Shown: piece by piece, positions 1 through 12,234 of the stretch
How positions within the stretch are numbered: the first letter of the stretch is position 1
How the letters are laid out: the number at the start of each line of letters is the position of its first letter
Source of the DNA: Eutypa lata
Taxonomy: Eukaryota > Ascomycota > Sordariomycetes > Xylariales > Diatrypaceae
Direction: 5' to 3'
NCBI GenBank assembly: GCA_022661535.1
Contig: JAKULF010000001.1
Span: 4,051,809 to 4,115,808 of the forward strand
Length of the DNA: 64,000 nucleotides
Notes under the pieces: generated by a model
Seen by the model: only the letters and a program-made list of their open reading frames with translations
Told to the model about the DNA's origin: nothing
The model's database searches: none
Made by a program: the position numbers and the translations under genes

Positions 1-1452
1 TCTGTCTTGTTGTACCGAAGTGTCGAACATTTCCTTTTCTTTCGCTCACGACAGCTCCACGCAACTCGATGTATTCCCACTTGTACAGATACCCTGTTGG
101 GGACCCTTCCGACGTAGTCTCTCCGAACCATCTGTAATTTCTACGATGGGGTTTATCGCGTTGCTACTCTATATTATAGGTATTGTGTGTAAAACCCTTA
201 ATTTGGACTTCTGCCTAGGCCGCAGGTGCTCAGTATTAACTTGAATAACCACCGGTGCACAAAAAAAAAGGCACTCTCAAAGAACCAGTTAAACGTGATC
301 CATAATATTCATTGCGTCGGTTATCGGTTGCCGAGCTGATCATCGTAGTTCACCCTTTAAGTAAGCCTGAAGGTAATGCTGGTGTGCAACCTCGCCCCCC
401 TTTGCGTGACTGCAGTTGGGAAGAAAAAAAAGGACCTACCGAGGAACTTCTTTCTATGCTACCAGTATGTATAATATGACCTGGATGTTGAAGAATAATA
501 TACTATTATAAATCAAAGTCCCGGCGTTATCATGACCGTTACATATGTTGAAAGCTCCCGGTTGTATGATCCCTTGGGCACATTTGTAGCAATGTATAAG
601 CTCACAGAGGGTTTAAAATTGACAGTGAAATTTAAAGAGATTTAGCTAGATAGCTATCTACTCGTAAGTAATGATAATTATGAAAATTGGTTTCTTCCAT
701 TGTCCCCCCCCTCCCCTTATCAAAAGTTCTCGGCGGGCACTTTGATTCCCGTAGAAGAGTTGCACAGTACTTGATATCACTTAATGTACATACTTTATAG
801 CCCCATGGCTTCGTCTAGATATACTACGTATGATATAAATATCTTCCAGGGCATCGCTGCCATGCTAATTTTTCAAATGACCTTTCTTAACCATCTTAGC
901 TCTGCAGCTTGGCAGCTATCGCATGGCCGTATAATAAGTTTCTCCTCCAAGTCTGGACGGAAATAGTACGGCTGCAACCAATGTCTATTGACCGACTTGA
1001 GCTCGGCAACCAGATTATACCAACACCACGATCGCTAGCGTCGCAAATGTGAGATACTAGTCCCTGCTGGCCTCGACCATTTGCGGAGTACCCCGCATAC
1101 AGGAACCACCCGCTACTACGTAATTATACTAGCCAGTCCACCTGAGTCCAGCAGAACAGCATCATCGGTTGGAAAAATGACCGAATCTGGGGATAACGTG
1201 GGGAAGCCGTGCGGAGAAGTAAAACCACCATTTCACAGCTTCCCATTGGACGATGTTATCGTCAACGTGGGATCCGGCATTTAGAGCGAGCTCGACGGCA
1301 TGCTCTGGTTTCCAATTCAGGGATAAAGACGATCGACAGCTCTCTTTCCATCCCCTTCCTCACTTTTTGTTCGTTGAGATAGACAGGCGTTGACGCGGAT
1401 TTTTTCTTTTTACTATATCTATCCTCAAAGCTGTCGTCTGCTAGTCCTCATC
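1..1452. other. Intergenic, no gene seen
   Basis: Only short ORFs without recognisable domains or plausible splicing occur here. The last ~100 bases before the permease start are pyrimidine-rich, as is usual for a fungal promoter/5' leader. Nothing else is supported. Confidence 0.5.
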
Positions 1453-3341
1453 ATGACGGAGAAACCAGTACCTGTGGAACACCTCGAAAACGACCAAGTT
1501 GCGGTTTGTTCTGACCTCAATGATGGCCCTACGACGAGACACGATGTAGCTGACTTGTCGCAGGAGCATGTGGAGCCATCATCAGAAACCAGCAACAATT
1601 GCGAGTTTGATGAAAAGCGCAATAAACGCTTCAACCGACGTCTTGATATCCGACTCCTCCCGCTATGTTGCTGGCTTTACCTCCTGAACTTCCTCGACAG
1701 GGGCAACATTGGCAACGCGAGGATTCTCAACAACGAGACGGGGGATGATTTGATGACCCGAACTGGGACGACATCCCAAGGCTATGCCATCACCTTGACA
1801 CTATTCTCTGTGGCCTATGCCGTATTCGAAGTTCCGTCTAATTGGGTCATGAAGCATCACGTGCGACCATCGGTCTGGCTAGCTATTCTGCTGTACGTCG
1901 AATATTGCAATTCAATACCCGTCTTGCTTCATTTTAGGCTTTGGTCTTTTACCTAGGGAACTCACTGGATGTCCGGTTCTTCCAATCAAAGCTGAATTCC
2001 CCTTCTCGTGAAATACTAACGCATCGTTCTATAGTGGCTGCTGGGGAGCTCTAACAGTTGGGTTTGCTGGAGTTCAGAATTACCCTACAGTCTTGGCATT
2101 GCGATTATTGATTGGTGTTGTAAGTGGCTAGTTGGCGGTTGAAGTCCGTTGCGCTGTTAATTATCTTGTCTCTTTTGTTTTGGACCATGCCCTCCATGCA
2201 TTTTATAAAGTATACTCCTGCTAACTTGAACAGTTCGAAGCTGGTTTCTTTCCAGGTGGGTAATATCATGACGTATCAATGCTGTCCTGAGAACTAAACC
2301 CTCCCGTAGGCATCGTCTACGTCATTACTATCTGGTACCGCCATAATGAGCGAGCAGTCCGTATCGCATTAGTGATTGCTTTTTGCAATCTTGCCGGAGC
2401 TTTTGGAGGCACAATCGCATATGGCATTGGACATGTGAACGGGGCAGCTGGATTACAAGGCTTCCGCTGGTTGTTCATCATCGAGGGCATTATCACAATC
2501 TTGAGCGTGCTACCGACGCTTCTCATTCTTCCAGACTATCCGTCTCGCGCCAAGTGGTTGAGCGAGTCGGACAGGCAGTTTGCAGAGGACCGGCTCAAGG
2601 AACGAGGTGGTGGGTATAACCGCGATCACGCTACTCGAAAGGAGATACTGGAAACTTTCTTCAGCCCGCGGATGCTCGCTCATTACTGTGCCTACGTAAG
2701 CTAGGCTTCATCCAAAGCTACACATGCTAATGTTACTTGCTGATTATCATACCGCGTAGATTGCGAACGTAGTCCTCCAGGGGTCCTTCACGTTCTTTGC
2801 ACCCACCATCGTGGCGGGTCTCGGCTACCAATCCGTGCAAGCCCAGCTGATGACCGTCCCACCGTGGGTCGTCGGCTTCGTCGTCGCCATCGTGCTCTCC
2901 TACTCTGCGGACCACTTTGACGCGCGAGGCTGGCACATCGCGGGGCTCTCGGTAGCGGGCGGCGTCGGGTGGCTGACGGCCGGCTTGCTGCCCCCCGATG
3001 CCTACGTACAGCGCTATGGCTGCCTATGTCTCGCAGCGGCGGGCGCGTTCCCCTGCGCCCCGGCCATGACCAACTGGGTGACGTGCAACACGCCGAGTCT
3101 GCTGACCATCCCGTTCGCCATCGCCCTTCATAACTCCTGCGCCGGTATTGGCCAGATCATCGCCCAGTGGATATGGAAGGCGGACGAGGCGGACGAGGGA
3201 TACCCCACAGGGAACTTTGTGTGCGCCGCTTGCTGCTTCTTCGTTGCTATTGTGGCTACAGGCTTGAGGCTCTGGTACGGGAGGATGAATAGGGTTGGAG
3301 CTCTTGATGCCCGGGGCGAGAAACGCATTTGGTCGTACTAA
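1453..3341 (+). CDS. MFS permease, allantoate/anion-cation symporter (Dal5-like) family
   Basis: Membrane transporter of the major facilitator superfamily, probably taking up an organic anion such as allantoate, a vitamin or a small carboxylate; the substrate cannot be read from sequence. I infer five exons: 1453-1892, 2035-2119, 2234-2255, 2310-2695 and 2760-3341. They join in frame to 504 residues, usual for the family. An acidic N-terminal tail of ~65 residues precedes the first membrane segment with the motif LLNFLDRGNIGNAR. The segment FEAGFFPGIVY, split over a 22-nt microexon, is typical of this family, as is the GFRWLFIIEG stretch before the central loop. The C-terminal half has about six further hydrophobic segments. 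The start is the first ATG after a pyrimidine-rich leader. The gene stands alone, and I see no link to neighbouring pathways. Confidence 0.88.
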
Positions 3342-4199
3342 GCCTGACTCGGGCGAGATCGAAAATACATTTTACGTGTCATGTAGCTTTTTGGTCAAAG
3401 CCTGTTTTCCAATACTTGCATTGTATTTATTTAGCGTCATTAAAGTACGTAGTGTGATAGTTAGCCCTCATTGAATTCTAGGATATTTGCTTATTATGGC
3501 GGATAAATAGCCGTTCTTGGTTAACTAATGGGTTGGTCTGATTTAGAGCTCTCCTACTAACTAAGCCCGCTTCATGTTTATGTGCGACATCCCCAATCCC
3601 CCAGTCCTATGTCGAAATGACTATAGCAATCAATTGATAGAATGCTTGCAATCCCAACCATGAGATAAAAAGAGGTCTGAAGGCACCATCGGAAAGAATA
3701 CCGAACGAATGACCCCTGCCCCTTTCTCCATATTCTGTTTACGTCAGTGTGCGGGGGAAGCTAAGTAACGCTAACAGAGGCGGGGTATGTAAGTAAGCAC
3801 TTTTGGTACCTATGTAGATGGAAGATTAATCCAAATTCATCGCTGAATAGGTAGCCACAGGCTCCGTCTATTTACTTGTGGTTTGATTTAGTATCAGCTC
3901 CAAGCCAAGAAATACTCAAATATTGCTAATAACTTACCTAAGATAATGGTATAGTTCATCTGTGATAATTACATCAAGAGGTTCGTTAAAACCGGACTTT
4001 TGCCGATCGCTTGCGCTAGTACTTCGTAATTACCTAACTTTTTTCATATTTCGGCTAAACGTCTCGACCGTCACAACCTCTTACCAGCATTCCGCCCTGC
4101 CCTACCCAGCTGGGCGGTTCCTAGCCCTGACAGCAGTTAATTACCGGCAGAGTGTTTTGGGTTCAGTGTAACCCTAGATATCCGGTAAAATCTACCCCG
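3342..4199. other. Intergenic
   Basis: About 860 bases between the permease stop and the ferric reductase start. There is no domain-bearing ORF on either strand. It presumably holds the permease terminator and the reductase promoter. Confidence 0.5.
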
Positions 4200-5991
4200 A
4201 TGGCTTGGCCTTATAAGTTCCTAGAGCTTGACAAAGCTGCAAAGCAATCACGTCGCCAGGCCCTTAATCACGCCGCGTTCCTTGCCCACGTTTCCGTCTT
4301 GATTGTGTTAGCGGCTTTCCTCCTTTATAGAATCGGAGTGTTGCTGGCCAAGAAGTTAAGCCCCAATCGCACTTTGTACGCTGCCGTTCCGGGGTCACCG
4401 ACTTTGAAGCGACAGAGACAGACTGCTTCTGGATTATTGGTAGTTGCCGCGAGGAAAGCCGCTTGGTGGCTTGAGGATGACGTATGGTTCTTAGGGGGAA
4501 ACTGGGGTCAACGAGCCGAATTTATCTTTGGTTCGATCTGGACCCTATGGCTCCTTTTCCTATGTGTGAACGGGACCGGCAAAGGTGAGTCTACTTACCC
4601 CTTGAACCAGTGGCTGGATCCAAGGAGGTCCAACTAATTTGCATCCAGATTATCTTCACTTGACCAAGCAATTTGGGGCAGTCGCAGTATCCCAATTGCC
4701 AATCCAATATGTGCTAGCATTGAAGAAGTTCGCACCTGTTGCATTGGTTTGTGGCTCATCTCACGAAGTAATCAATCGATGGCATCGTGTCCTGGGTCGC
4801 GTGATATATTTCCTCCTGTGTCTGCATGCTGCTTTCTATCTTAACTACTTCTACCAGATGGGCATCCTCAGTCGGCGCATTCTTGATCTCGTGCCGGCTC
4901 TTGGGATTACCGCGTTCATTGGTATAATAATGCTTAATACCACAGCGCTTTATGCTGTGAGGAAATATTCTTACCGCGTATTCTTCATTACTCATCTCAT
5001 TGTCGCTTTTGCGCTCCCGCCAATAGTCTTCTTTCACCACCGCACTACGATTTTCTATGTTGCCGAAGCTCTCGTGCTTTTCATCATCGACCTTGCAGTA
5101 CGCAAGATTGACACAATTGCTGTCGATGCCAGTATAGCCCCGATTCCTGGGTCTGACCTGATAAAGATCGTAGCCGCTGTTACATCGCAACGGATAACTC
5201 GCTTTCGCGAGAGTCCGGGCACCTATGTGTACTTAAGCATACCCGCAGCTTCTCGCCCAATCTCCAATTCCATCTCGGCAGCTCCCTATCTTTTCGAATT
5301 CATGTTTAACCCATTTACAGTTGCATCAGTCGCTGATGATCAAGCGGAGTTGACTCTCATCGCTCGGTGCCGTGATGGACCGATGACCAGAAACCTATGT
5401 AGACTTGCCCATGACAATGCCGTTGGCGCGAGATTTCCTGTTTCAATGGAAGGGCCTTACGGACACGCAGCTCAACTTCCGAACTTAGCTGGAACAGAAT
5501 TTGACCGGCTTTTGCTTGTCGCCGGTGGAGTCGGAGCATCATTCATTCTACCCCTTTACAAATCAGTCGTGAGCGATAATCCGGAGGCCCATGTCTACAT
5601 GATATGGGCTGTCCGCGACGCGAGCGACGCCACCTGGCCCGTCAATATAGGCGCGGAGAAGAGCATTCTTGACGATGATCGGGTCCAGCTATTTCTCACC
5701 GGGAATACATCTGAGGAAGGAAGTGATGCCGGAACCTCTAGTACCGGGGAAAGTGAGATTGAAATGACGCGGGTGTCTAGAACAGAGGCTAAACACTCCT
5801 CGGATCATAATCGGAGCAGACCTGACCTACAAAAGATCGTGGATGACGTTTTTAGGCAAGGGGCAGAAGAAAGGGTGGCTGTGCTAGTCTGCGGTCCGGA
5901 AGGGATGGCGCGCGAATTGAGAAAACACGTGGGCGTGTGGGTTCGAAAAGGTAGAAAGGTGTTCTGGCATAACGAGAACTTCGCGTGGTGA
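4200..5991 (+). CDS. Ferric-chelate reductase (FRE/NOX family transmembrane oxidoreductase)
   Basis: Plasma-membrane flavocytochrome that passes electrons from NADPH through FAD and two hemes to extracellular ferric chelates. Two exons (4200-4584 and 4649-5991, 64-nt intron) give 575 residues, normal for the family. The ferric-reductase transmembrane core carries the heme-ligand histidines in VINRWHRVLGRVIYF...LCLHAAFY and VFFITHLIVAF. The FAD-binding loop reads NPFTVAS, where the family usually has HPFT. The NAD-binding domain has GGVGASFILPLY and VLVCGPEGMA, and the protein ends in the diagnostic NENFAW-type tail. An acidic, Ser-rich insertion (~residues 460-505) lies within the NAD domain. 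No siderophore genes adjoin it. Activity is probable; the N-for-H change in the flavin motif is the one oddity. Confidence 0.9.
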
Positions 5992-7575
5992 TTCTCGTTC
6001 TTCAATAATAAACTTGGCAGCTAGGCAGTATTTTCATTCAGTCAGGCTATGCTAGTTACGGTCCCGGAGCTACCGGATCATTGCCAAGCGGCTTACTCAA
6101 CCCTAGAGGTCTTTGTATGATGATGTCCCAGCTTTGCACTGGACGATCATGTAATTATTGAGGTAGTGCATACGGAAAGTACAGACTTCTGACTTGTTAT
6201 GTATGTCCTTTACGCGTACACCCAAACCTCGTAGCACTTCCCGTTGCCAAACAAACCAAGGATAACTGTGTCATCACTACTATTAGATACTATCATATAT
6301 CTTGGTAGGATAACGTTTGCTGTGCCCCCAATCCTTCCAGAACCTAATCCTAACCTTAATTCATCGCACCCTTAAAAGCTTTAACCTTAATCTTAATCGT
6401 GCTGCCCGTTATGAGGTAAATTTCAGTGAGGCGATGTCGTGAATGGTGCATCGGAACGCCGCTAGCAATAGCTTCGGACGTCTTGTGTCAACTACACCCG
6501 GGCTAACCCGACACAGCCCACCCGGCAAAATCCACAAATTCCTGTTTATCGCATCGTCGGTTTCCATTCTTCCACCTCTCTGCAGGGATCTAGAGGCTAC
6601 ACATCTGCTTTCCCGGCATCTTGAGACGATGGCAGCGCTAACGTGGCCCCGCTCCTTACATACATCAGTCAATTACCGTTCACGCAGCGGCCTGGCCCTT
6701 GCATGACAGATGGGGCTGATCACCCAGATATGATTAGATATGATAGCTGTCGATTATTAAGCTTTCCGTTATCGCTCGCCTGTGGAACCATCGTAGGCTT
6801 TTGACAGGTTTCGCCCATGCGACTGACTATGCCTAATCTCTAGCGTACATTATGTAGATGAGGTAACCACCTGCTCAATATGGCATCTACCGAGTGGCCA
6901 AGGTGCGCCCGACTTCTTATTCGCCGGAACTAAATTGATTAGGAGGCTCAGTCATCCAAAACTTGGGCTCAACGGAGTATGGTGTAACGGCCATGTGATT
7001 CCAAATGAAGCTATGGTCCCGCCGTCAATAAGTAATATGATCTTATGTTTCATATAAGCAGGTAGGATTTTTTTCTTCTTTCTTCTCCCAAGAGCCGCCC
7101 ACACTGGTGAGCCCTGGTACTGGTAACTATTGGTCTTCTGCTGACACCAGGCACGGGCATGGTTGAGCTCATCCATCCTGGCCCTCCATGCCATGCCAAG
7201 TGATCGGTGGTTATTTATGGGTGCGCTCGCGTTGTTTAAACCCTTTGGACCCCTGTGATGCGTACCAGGTACTCTATATGAACCAGGAAGGTGGATTGTT
7301 CTACAAGACCACATAATCTTAATATCGCATTCCCTGACAGCCTGAACTACAGGTAGGCAAGAAAACATTACTCGTGAGCTAGCGGATCACTCGTTTGGTA
7401 AGCTATTTGTCACGATGGCTAGATCTCTGGTGCTTCTTGGCATGCCGCTGCTCCTACCTGTTTCCTAGAGTATATATGTCCCTAAGCCCTTCTCCCGGGA
7501 CTGTTTCATTACCTATAACCCTTCATTCCCTTGGTCTTGAGCGTCAGTCGTTAAAACGTCATTCCTTCAGTCGAA
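5992..7575. other. Intergenic
   Basis: About 1.6 kb without a supported gene. ORFs at 6409-6706 and 6952-7368 have no recognisable domain and no family-like composition. A stretch near 6330-6400 is rich in CCTTAA/CCTAA words but is not a telomere array. Confidence 0.45.
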
Positions 7576-8962
7576 ATGCGGTCATCACTCTTTGCTATTT
7601 CTCTCCTCGGTGGAGCGTTCGCTGCGCGGCCATGGATCAATGAACCGGACACTGGTATCGAGGAGATCTTCGGCGATGTGGCGGATGGCGAATTGATCCC
7701 ACTCGATGGCATTGTTGGACTTCACGACTTCGAATGGGCTGCGAGGAAGTACATGTCTACCGCCAACTATACTTACTATCGCAACGGAGCGGCCGGTGAA
7801 TGGTCCTACCGTAACAACCTCGAATCATTTGGAATGCATCCGTTCCGGGCCCGAGTCATGCGGGATATCACGAATGTTGAGTCCACCTTCAAGTACGTTT
7901 TTGCCAAGGCATGTATTATGACTCCATAGGCTTACCCGATTTCCAGTACCACGATCCTCGGCCACAACACCTCGGCGCCCTTCTTCATATCGCCTTGCTC
8001 TCGCGGCGCATACGGAAACCCGGTTGACAAGGAGCGGGGTTTGATTGAGGGTGCTGCCCAGGGTGGAATCTTGTACATGGTACGTCCTGCGTGACTCGTT
8101 TAGACTCGTTTAGACTCGTAGCTTGGGACTTGGCGCTGACGCGGTGTTGCTGCCAGGCTGCTTTCTACGCCGACCTAACGATGGAGGAAATCGGCGAGCT
8201 TAAGGCGGAGAACCAGACCATCTTCCGCCAAGTCTACCTAAACCAGAACGATACCGCAACCCAGGAGGTCTTCGACAAAGCCAAGGCCGCGGGCGCTACC
8301 GCAATCATCTATACCGTGGACAGTCCCGCTAACGGTGTGAGACACCGCGCTGCACGCTTCGGTGTCGGTTCGGCGTGAGTACCAACCTACTTTTTGATTT
8401 CTAGATTGACAGTTTGCTAATTAGAACTACAGTGACTCCTCGTACTCGTACATCACTGTAAGAACCAACGACCACTAGGCAGTACCCCATGATTTAGACC
8501 CCACCGCTGACATTGCCAATCTAGTGGGACGAGTACAAGCGCCTGAAGACGCTGACGGACCTCCCGATCGTCATCAAGGGGATCCAGACGGTGGAGGACG
8601 CGCAGGAGGCCGTGGCCCAGGGCGTCGACGCCATCTACCTGTCGAACCACGGCGGGCGCCAGACGGACGGCGTGCGGGCGCCGCTCGAGGTCGCGCTCGA
8701 GATCCACCAGGAGGCGCCCGAGGTCTTCGGCCAGATCGAGGTCTACGCCGACGGCGGCGTGCGCTACGGCGGCGACGTGCTGCGGCTCCTCGCCCTCGGC
8801 GTCCGCGCCGTCGGCCTCGGCCGCCCCTTCATGTACGCCAACGTCTACGGCGCTGCCGGCGTCAAGAAGGCGATTGACCTGCTGCGGTCCGAGCTCGCTT
8901 GGGATGCGGGTAACACGGGCGTTGCCGATTTGAGCGAGATTGATCCTAAGATTGTGAGTTGA
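7576..8962 (+). CDS. Secreted FMN-dependent alpha-hydroxyacid dehydrogenase/oxidase (lactate oxidase-like)
   Basis: FMN TIM-barrel enzyme of the lactate/glycolate oxidase family, oxidising an L-2-hydroxy acid to the 2-oxo acid. Five exons (7576-7892, 7947-8079, 8157-8374, 8433-8457, 8525-8962) join in frame to 376 residues; the fourth is only 25 nt. The N-terminus MRSSLFAISLLGGAFA is a signal peptide, so the enzyme is predicted to be secreted, unlike the cytosolic or mitochondrial family members. The FMN-domain landmarks are present in order: YRNGAAGEWSYRNN, ILGHNTSAPFFISP, AIIYTVDSP, LPIVIKGIQT, the active-site block YLSNHGGRQTDG (catalytic His and substrate Arg), YADGGVRYG and GLGRPFMYANVYG. 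A predicted N-glycosylation site (NYT) follows the signal peptide. The last exon is markedly GC-rich. Substrate is unknown. Confidence 0.88.
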
Positions 8963-9646
8963 ACCTTGAGGGGCCTGAGAGTCACTCCCTGCGTCCCATT
9001 CCGTGCCAAGTTATTCCGTCACCTCTCGTCGTATCATATTATGCCATATAATGTCTTACCGACATCGATACACCGTGGAGTTATTCATCGGCTAACCAGA
9101 CTTCGTTTTATCAGGTTCAATGGTCGCCCCTCGCATTTGGAGGCCAGTAAAAAAAAGGAGATGCAATAGAACAGGCGCATTTTATCGGCCCTAGATTGGT
9201 CATCGTCGCTACATGAGTCAATGTAGATGGCTTTCACTTCTTTTGTCTATAATAGGGGTTATGAGATATCTTTTTGTTAGAATGAATAGAAATGAATATA
9301 AAAGTGATTCTTATTTCACCCACTCTTGTCCTTGCGGTGAAAATAATCGTGACCTGCTAACACACGCAGATAATAATAACTAAGTAATTAGAAACCATCA
9401 GCTTCATTTTTCCTTCAACTACTGTTTGTTATTTTTGCTTTCCCTAGTATCGTACCAAGATGCCTAATGTTGTAATACAGCCAAGGAATGGCGCCATTTG
9501 ACAGTCGGGTTATCACCAATCAGGGCCATTTGGATCTCACAGGGTTCCACAGGTATCATGAGCATTACTTACTCCCTTAACATAAATCAGTGTTAATTAT
9601 TTCTGTCGACTAGGAACACATTGAAGATTTCAACAGAACTTGGAAG
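8963..9646. other. Intergenic
   Basis: No supported gene. An ATG at 9488 opens a short ORF upstream of the CHR transporter but cannot be spliced to it in frame with the sites I see. Confidence 0.45.
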
Positions 9647-11377
9647 ATGCGCGACATGTTTCGAGAGACGCAGCGTGCGCGAGAGACGCTGATGGCGAAT
9701 TGGCACTCGGGTTTGACCTCTTTCGGCGGGCCTCCGGTTCATTTCAAAATAGTTAGTTGCTGTCTGTGCAAGCGTATCAGCTGTTACTGATGCATAGTTT
9801 TACTCTGACATTATGATAGTTTCACAGCAAATTTGTTAAGAACCTAGAATGGATAGATGAACAGTTGGTACGATTAAGTCGTTATCCACTCATTCGGTTA
9901 GGGAAGCTTAATGGCGTTAATGATTCGTTATGATTAGTACCATGAGCTGTTCAGCATTTCTCAGGCCCTCCCTGGTCCCGCCAGCACGAAGATGCTCTAT
10001 TGTATCAACTTGCTCAGGAATGGGGTTCCGGCAGCTATCATTTCGTTCTTATTGTGGAGGTATGTAATGCCTCACGGGCAAAGGATATCAATCGGTTTCA
10101 TTTTCTTAAAAAAAAGACTCTGGCTAAAGTGAATATCGAATGCATACAGTCTGCCCGGAGCGCTGGGAATGTACGGGCTCTCGATAGGCATCTCGAACAT
10201 CCAGGAGACATTGCCACGTGCGGTATATGCTATTCTTTCGGGTCTTAACGCCGCGACTGTTGGCGTAATTGCACTTGCCGCCGTCGAGCTGTCTACCAAG
10301 ACGGTCACGGATGAGTTCTCGAGAATCGTCTTGTTTCTTAGTGCTTGTGCTGCGTTGATGTACAGCGCTCTGTGGTACCTGCCAACTCTCATAGCTCTGA
10401 GTGGTTGTGCGACGGTCATCTTTGATTATCGCTGGCTCCACGGCCCTGTCAAGGCCGCCATTAGCTTGATCACTCGAAAGCGCAACAGAAGCACCACTGT
10501 TGAATCTGGCAGCAGATCAAACGAACTGTCAGTAGATCTTCCAGAATCTGCCACTGGAATCTCGAGACGGGTCGTTTCAAGATCGGGCCGTAACGCGGAA
10601 AATGGAACCCGACCTTCCTCCCTGCATGATCAACAACAGCAGAACGGCGCCGAGGATCAAGAGCAAGAGCGGCGCATCATACCAGCAGACTACCCCCTGA
10701 AGCTCCACTGGAAGTCCGGATCCATCATCATCGCATCCTTCCTCGCCTTGTTCGCCGTAGTGATCACTCTCAAGGCCGTGCTACCCGCGCCCCCGATCCT
10801 ATACAGCCTATTCGCAAACCTCTACCTAGCCGGCACGATCATCGTCGGCGGCGGGCCGGTCGTGATCCCGCTGCTGCGCGAGTACATCGTGGTGGAGGGG
10901 TGGGTGAGCCCGCGGGACTTCCTGATCGGGCTAGCCGTCGCGCAGGCGTTTCCCGGGCCCAACTTCAACTTCGCCGTCTTCCTCGGCAGTCTGACCGCCG
11001 TCAACAGCGGCCATCCCTCGGCCGCCGGCGCCGCCATCGCCTTCCTGGGCATCTTCCTACCGGGCATGCTGCTCGTGCAGGGCACGATGGGCGTCTGGGC
11101 CGCGGTGCGCGGCCGGCGCTGGGTTCGCTCCGTGATCAGAGGGGTGAGCGCCGGCGCTGTTGGGTTTATCTACACGGCCGTGTACCGCATTTGGCAGATC
11201 GGATATATCGACGAGGGCTTTGAGACTGGTAGGAGTTTGGGCGATGACCCGTGGTGGGTCGTGGTCACGGCTACTGCGTTCGTGGGATGCCGATACTTTG
11301 GATTCTCACCACCTGTGGCTATTGGGCTGGGTGCTGTGATGGGGTTGATTAGGTATGGGATTGTCAGTAGGGGCTGA
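9647..11377 (+). CDS. CHR-family (chromate ion transporter-like) membrane protein
   Basis: Fungal member of the chromate/CHR transporter family. The bacterial relatives export chromate; the fungal substrate is not established. Four exons (9647-9751, 9820-9867, 9938-10059, 10150-11377) give 500 residues. Two homologous CHR halves are visible. The first has GLTSFGGPPVHF, the QALPGPASTKM motif and LPGALGMYGLSIG. The second has GGGPVVIPLLREY, the matching AQAFPGPNFNFAVF motif and GIFLPGMLLVQG. A hydrophilic, Ser/Gln/Glu-rich linker of ~75 residues separates the halves, as in full-length bidomain CHR proteins. The second half is GC-rich. The start at 9647 gives a charged leader before the first membrane segment; an upstream exon cannot be excluded. 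Confidence 0.85.
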
Positions 11378-12234
11378 GACATTGTGCACTAGTTGAGGGT
11401 TTATATATTTCTTTCAATTAAGAGAACTACTAGCCCTGTTCAAGCTGTCTTAGAGGGTCTCATGGTGTTACAAAATCACCCGAGGGAAGTCCCTGCCTGT
11501 CATAAGAAATGTAAATACACCCATAACCCCGAAAGCCATCAAATCGTAAGCCTAGGGTTTAAAATGAGGTTTAATATACATCTTTCCAGTCAGCCTCGGA
11601 TCGACACATACGGCTGCATCCCAATCCTAACAATGGATCCTTGGTTATCTATGAGGAACTATGACTCAGTTTAGTACGCTCACATCGAAAGTATCGCAAA
11701 ATGATTCTGCTTATGGAGCAGCCGTGTCTCTTGTGGGTGAGGTGAAACCTGATTTCGCCAATGGAAACTAGCCAATCATCGCATCGATCAAAGCTACGAA
11801 ACGCGCGGACTAAGATCAGGCGTGTGGTTGTACTGCAGGATTGCATCTGCACGCTCTATTGGAGAACTTGACACTGCCACCACTAGATCCCAATAGAAAC
11901 CTGCAGTAATCTATCACAGTCGTCAGGTCCGGCACTCCGGCACTCCGACTATGGAACAAAAATGTGGACAGTCATATTTTCGCCTCTTTGTTATGAGACA
12001 GTGGACGCCAAAACTGATATCAAGCCCTGAAGGAGTTTCTAGCCAACTAAATATAGGATGCTATGAACTGTATGACGAGTGCTCTTCTACCTTCAGAAGA
12101 ACCTGACTAGTGAGGCTGAGAGTGCATATATACTCTGGGCTATTGTAACTTTAACTAAAGGCTTCAGGGCAAACTTGATTATTACAACTTCCCCTTCATC
12201 ATTATCGTAAACCAGATCATTACCCATTATCAGT
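11378..12234. other. Intergenic
   Basis: About 860 bases with short ORFs only; no recognisable product. A short direct repeat, GGCACTCCGGCACTCCG, lies near 11935. Confidence 0.45.

Noticed and set aside
6330..6400. Telomere-like CCTTAA/CCTAA words
   Set aside because: Irregular and short, with no tandem array; probably chance or very degenerate.
9488..9552. Upstream ATG as first exon of the CHR transporter
   Set aside because: The available donor and acceptor put the downstream exon out of frame; the ATG at 9647 was used.
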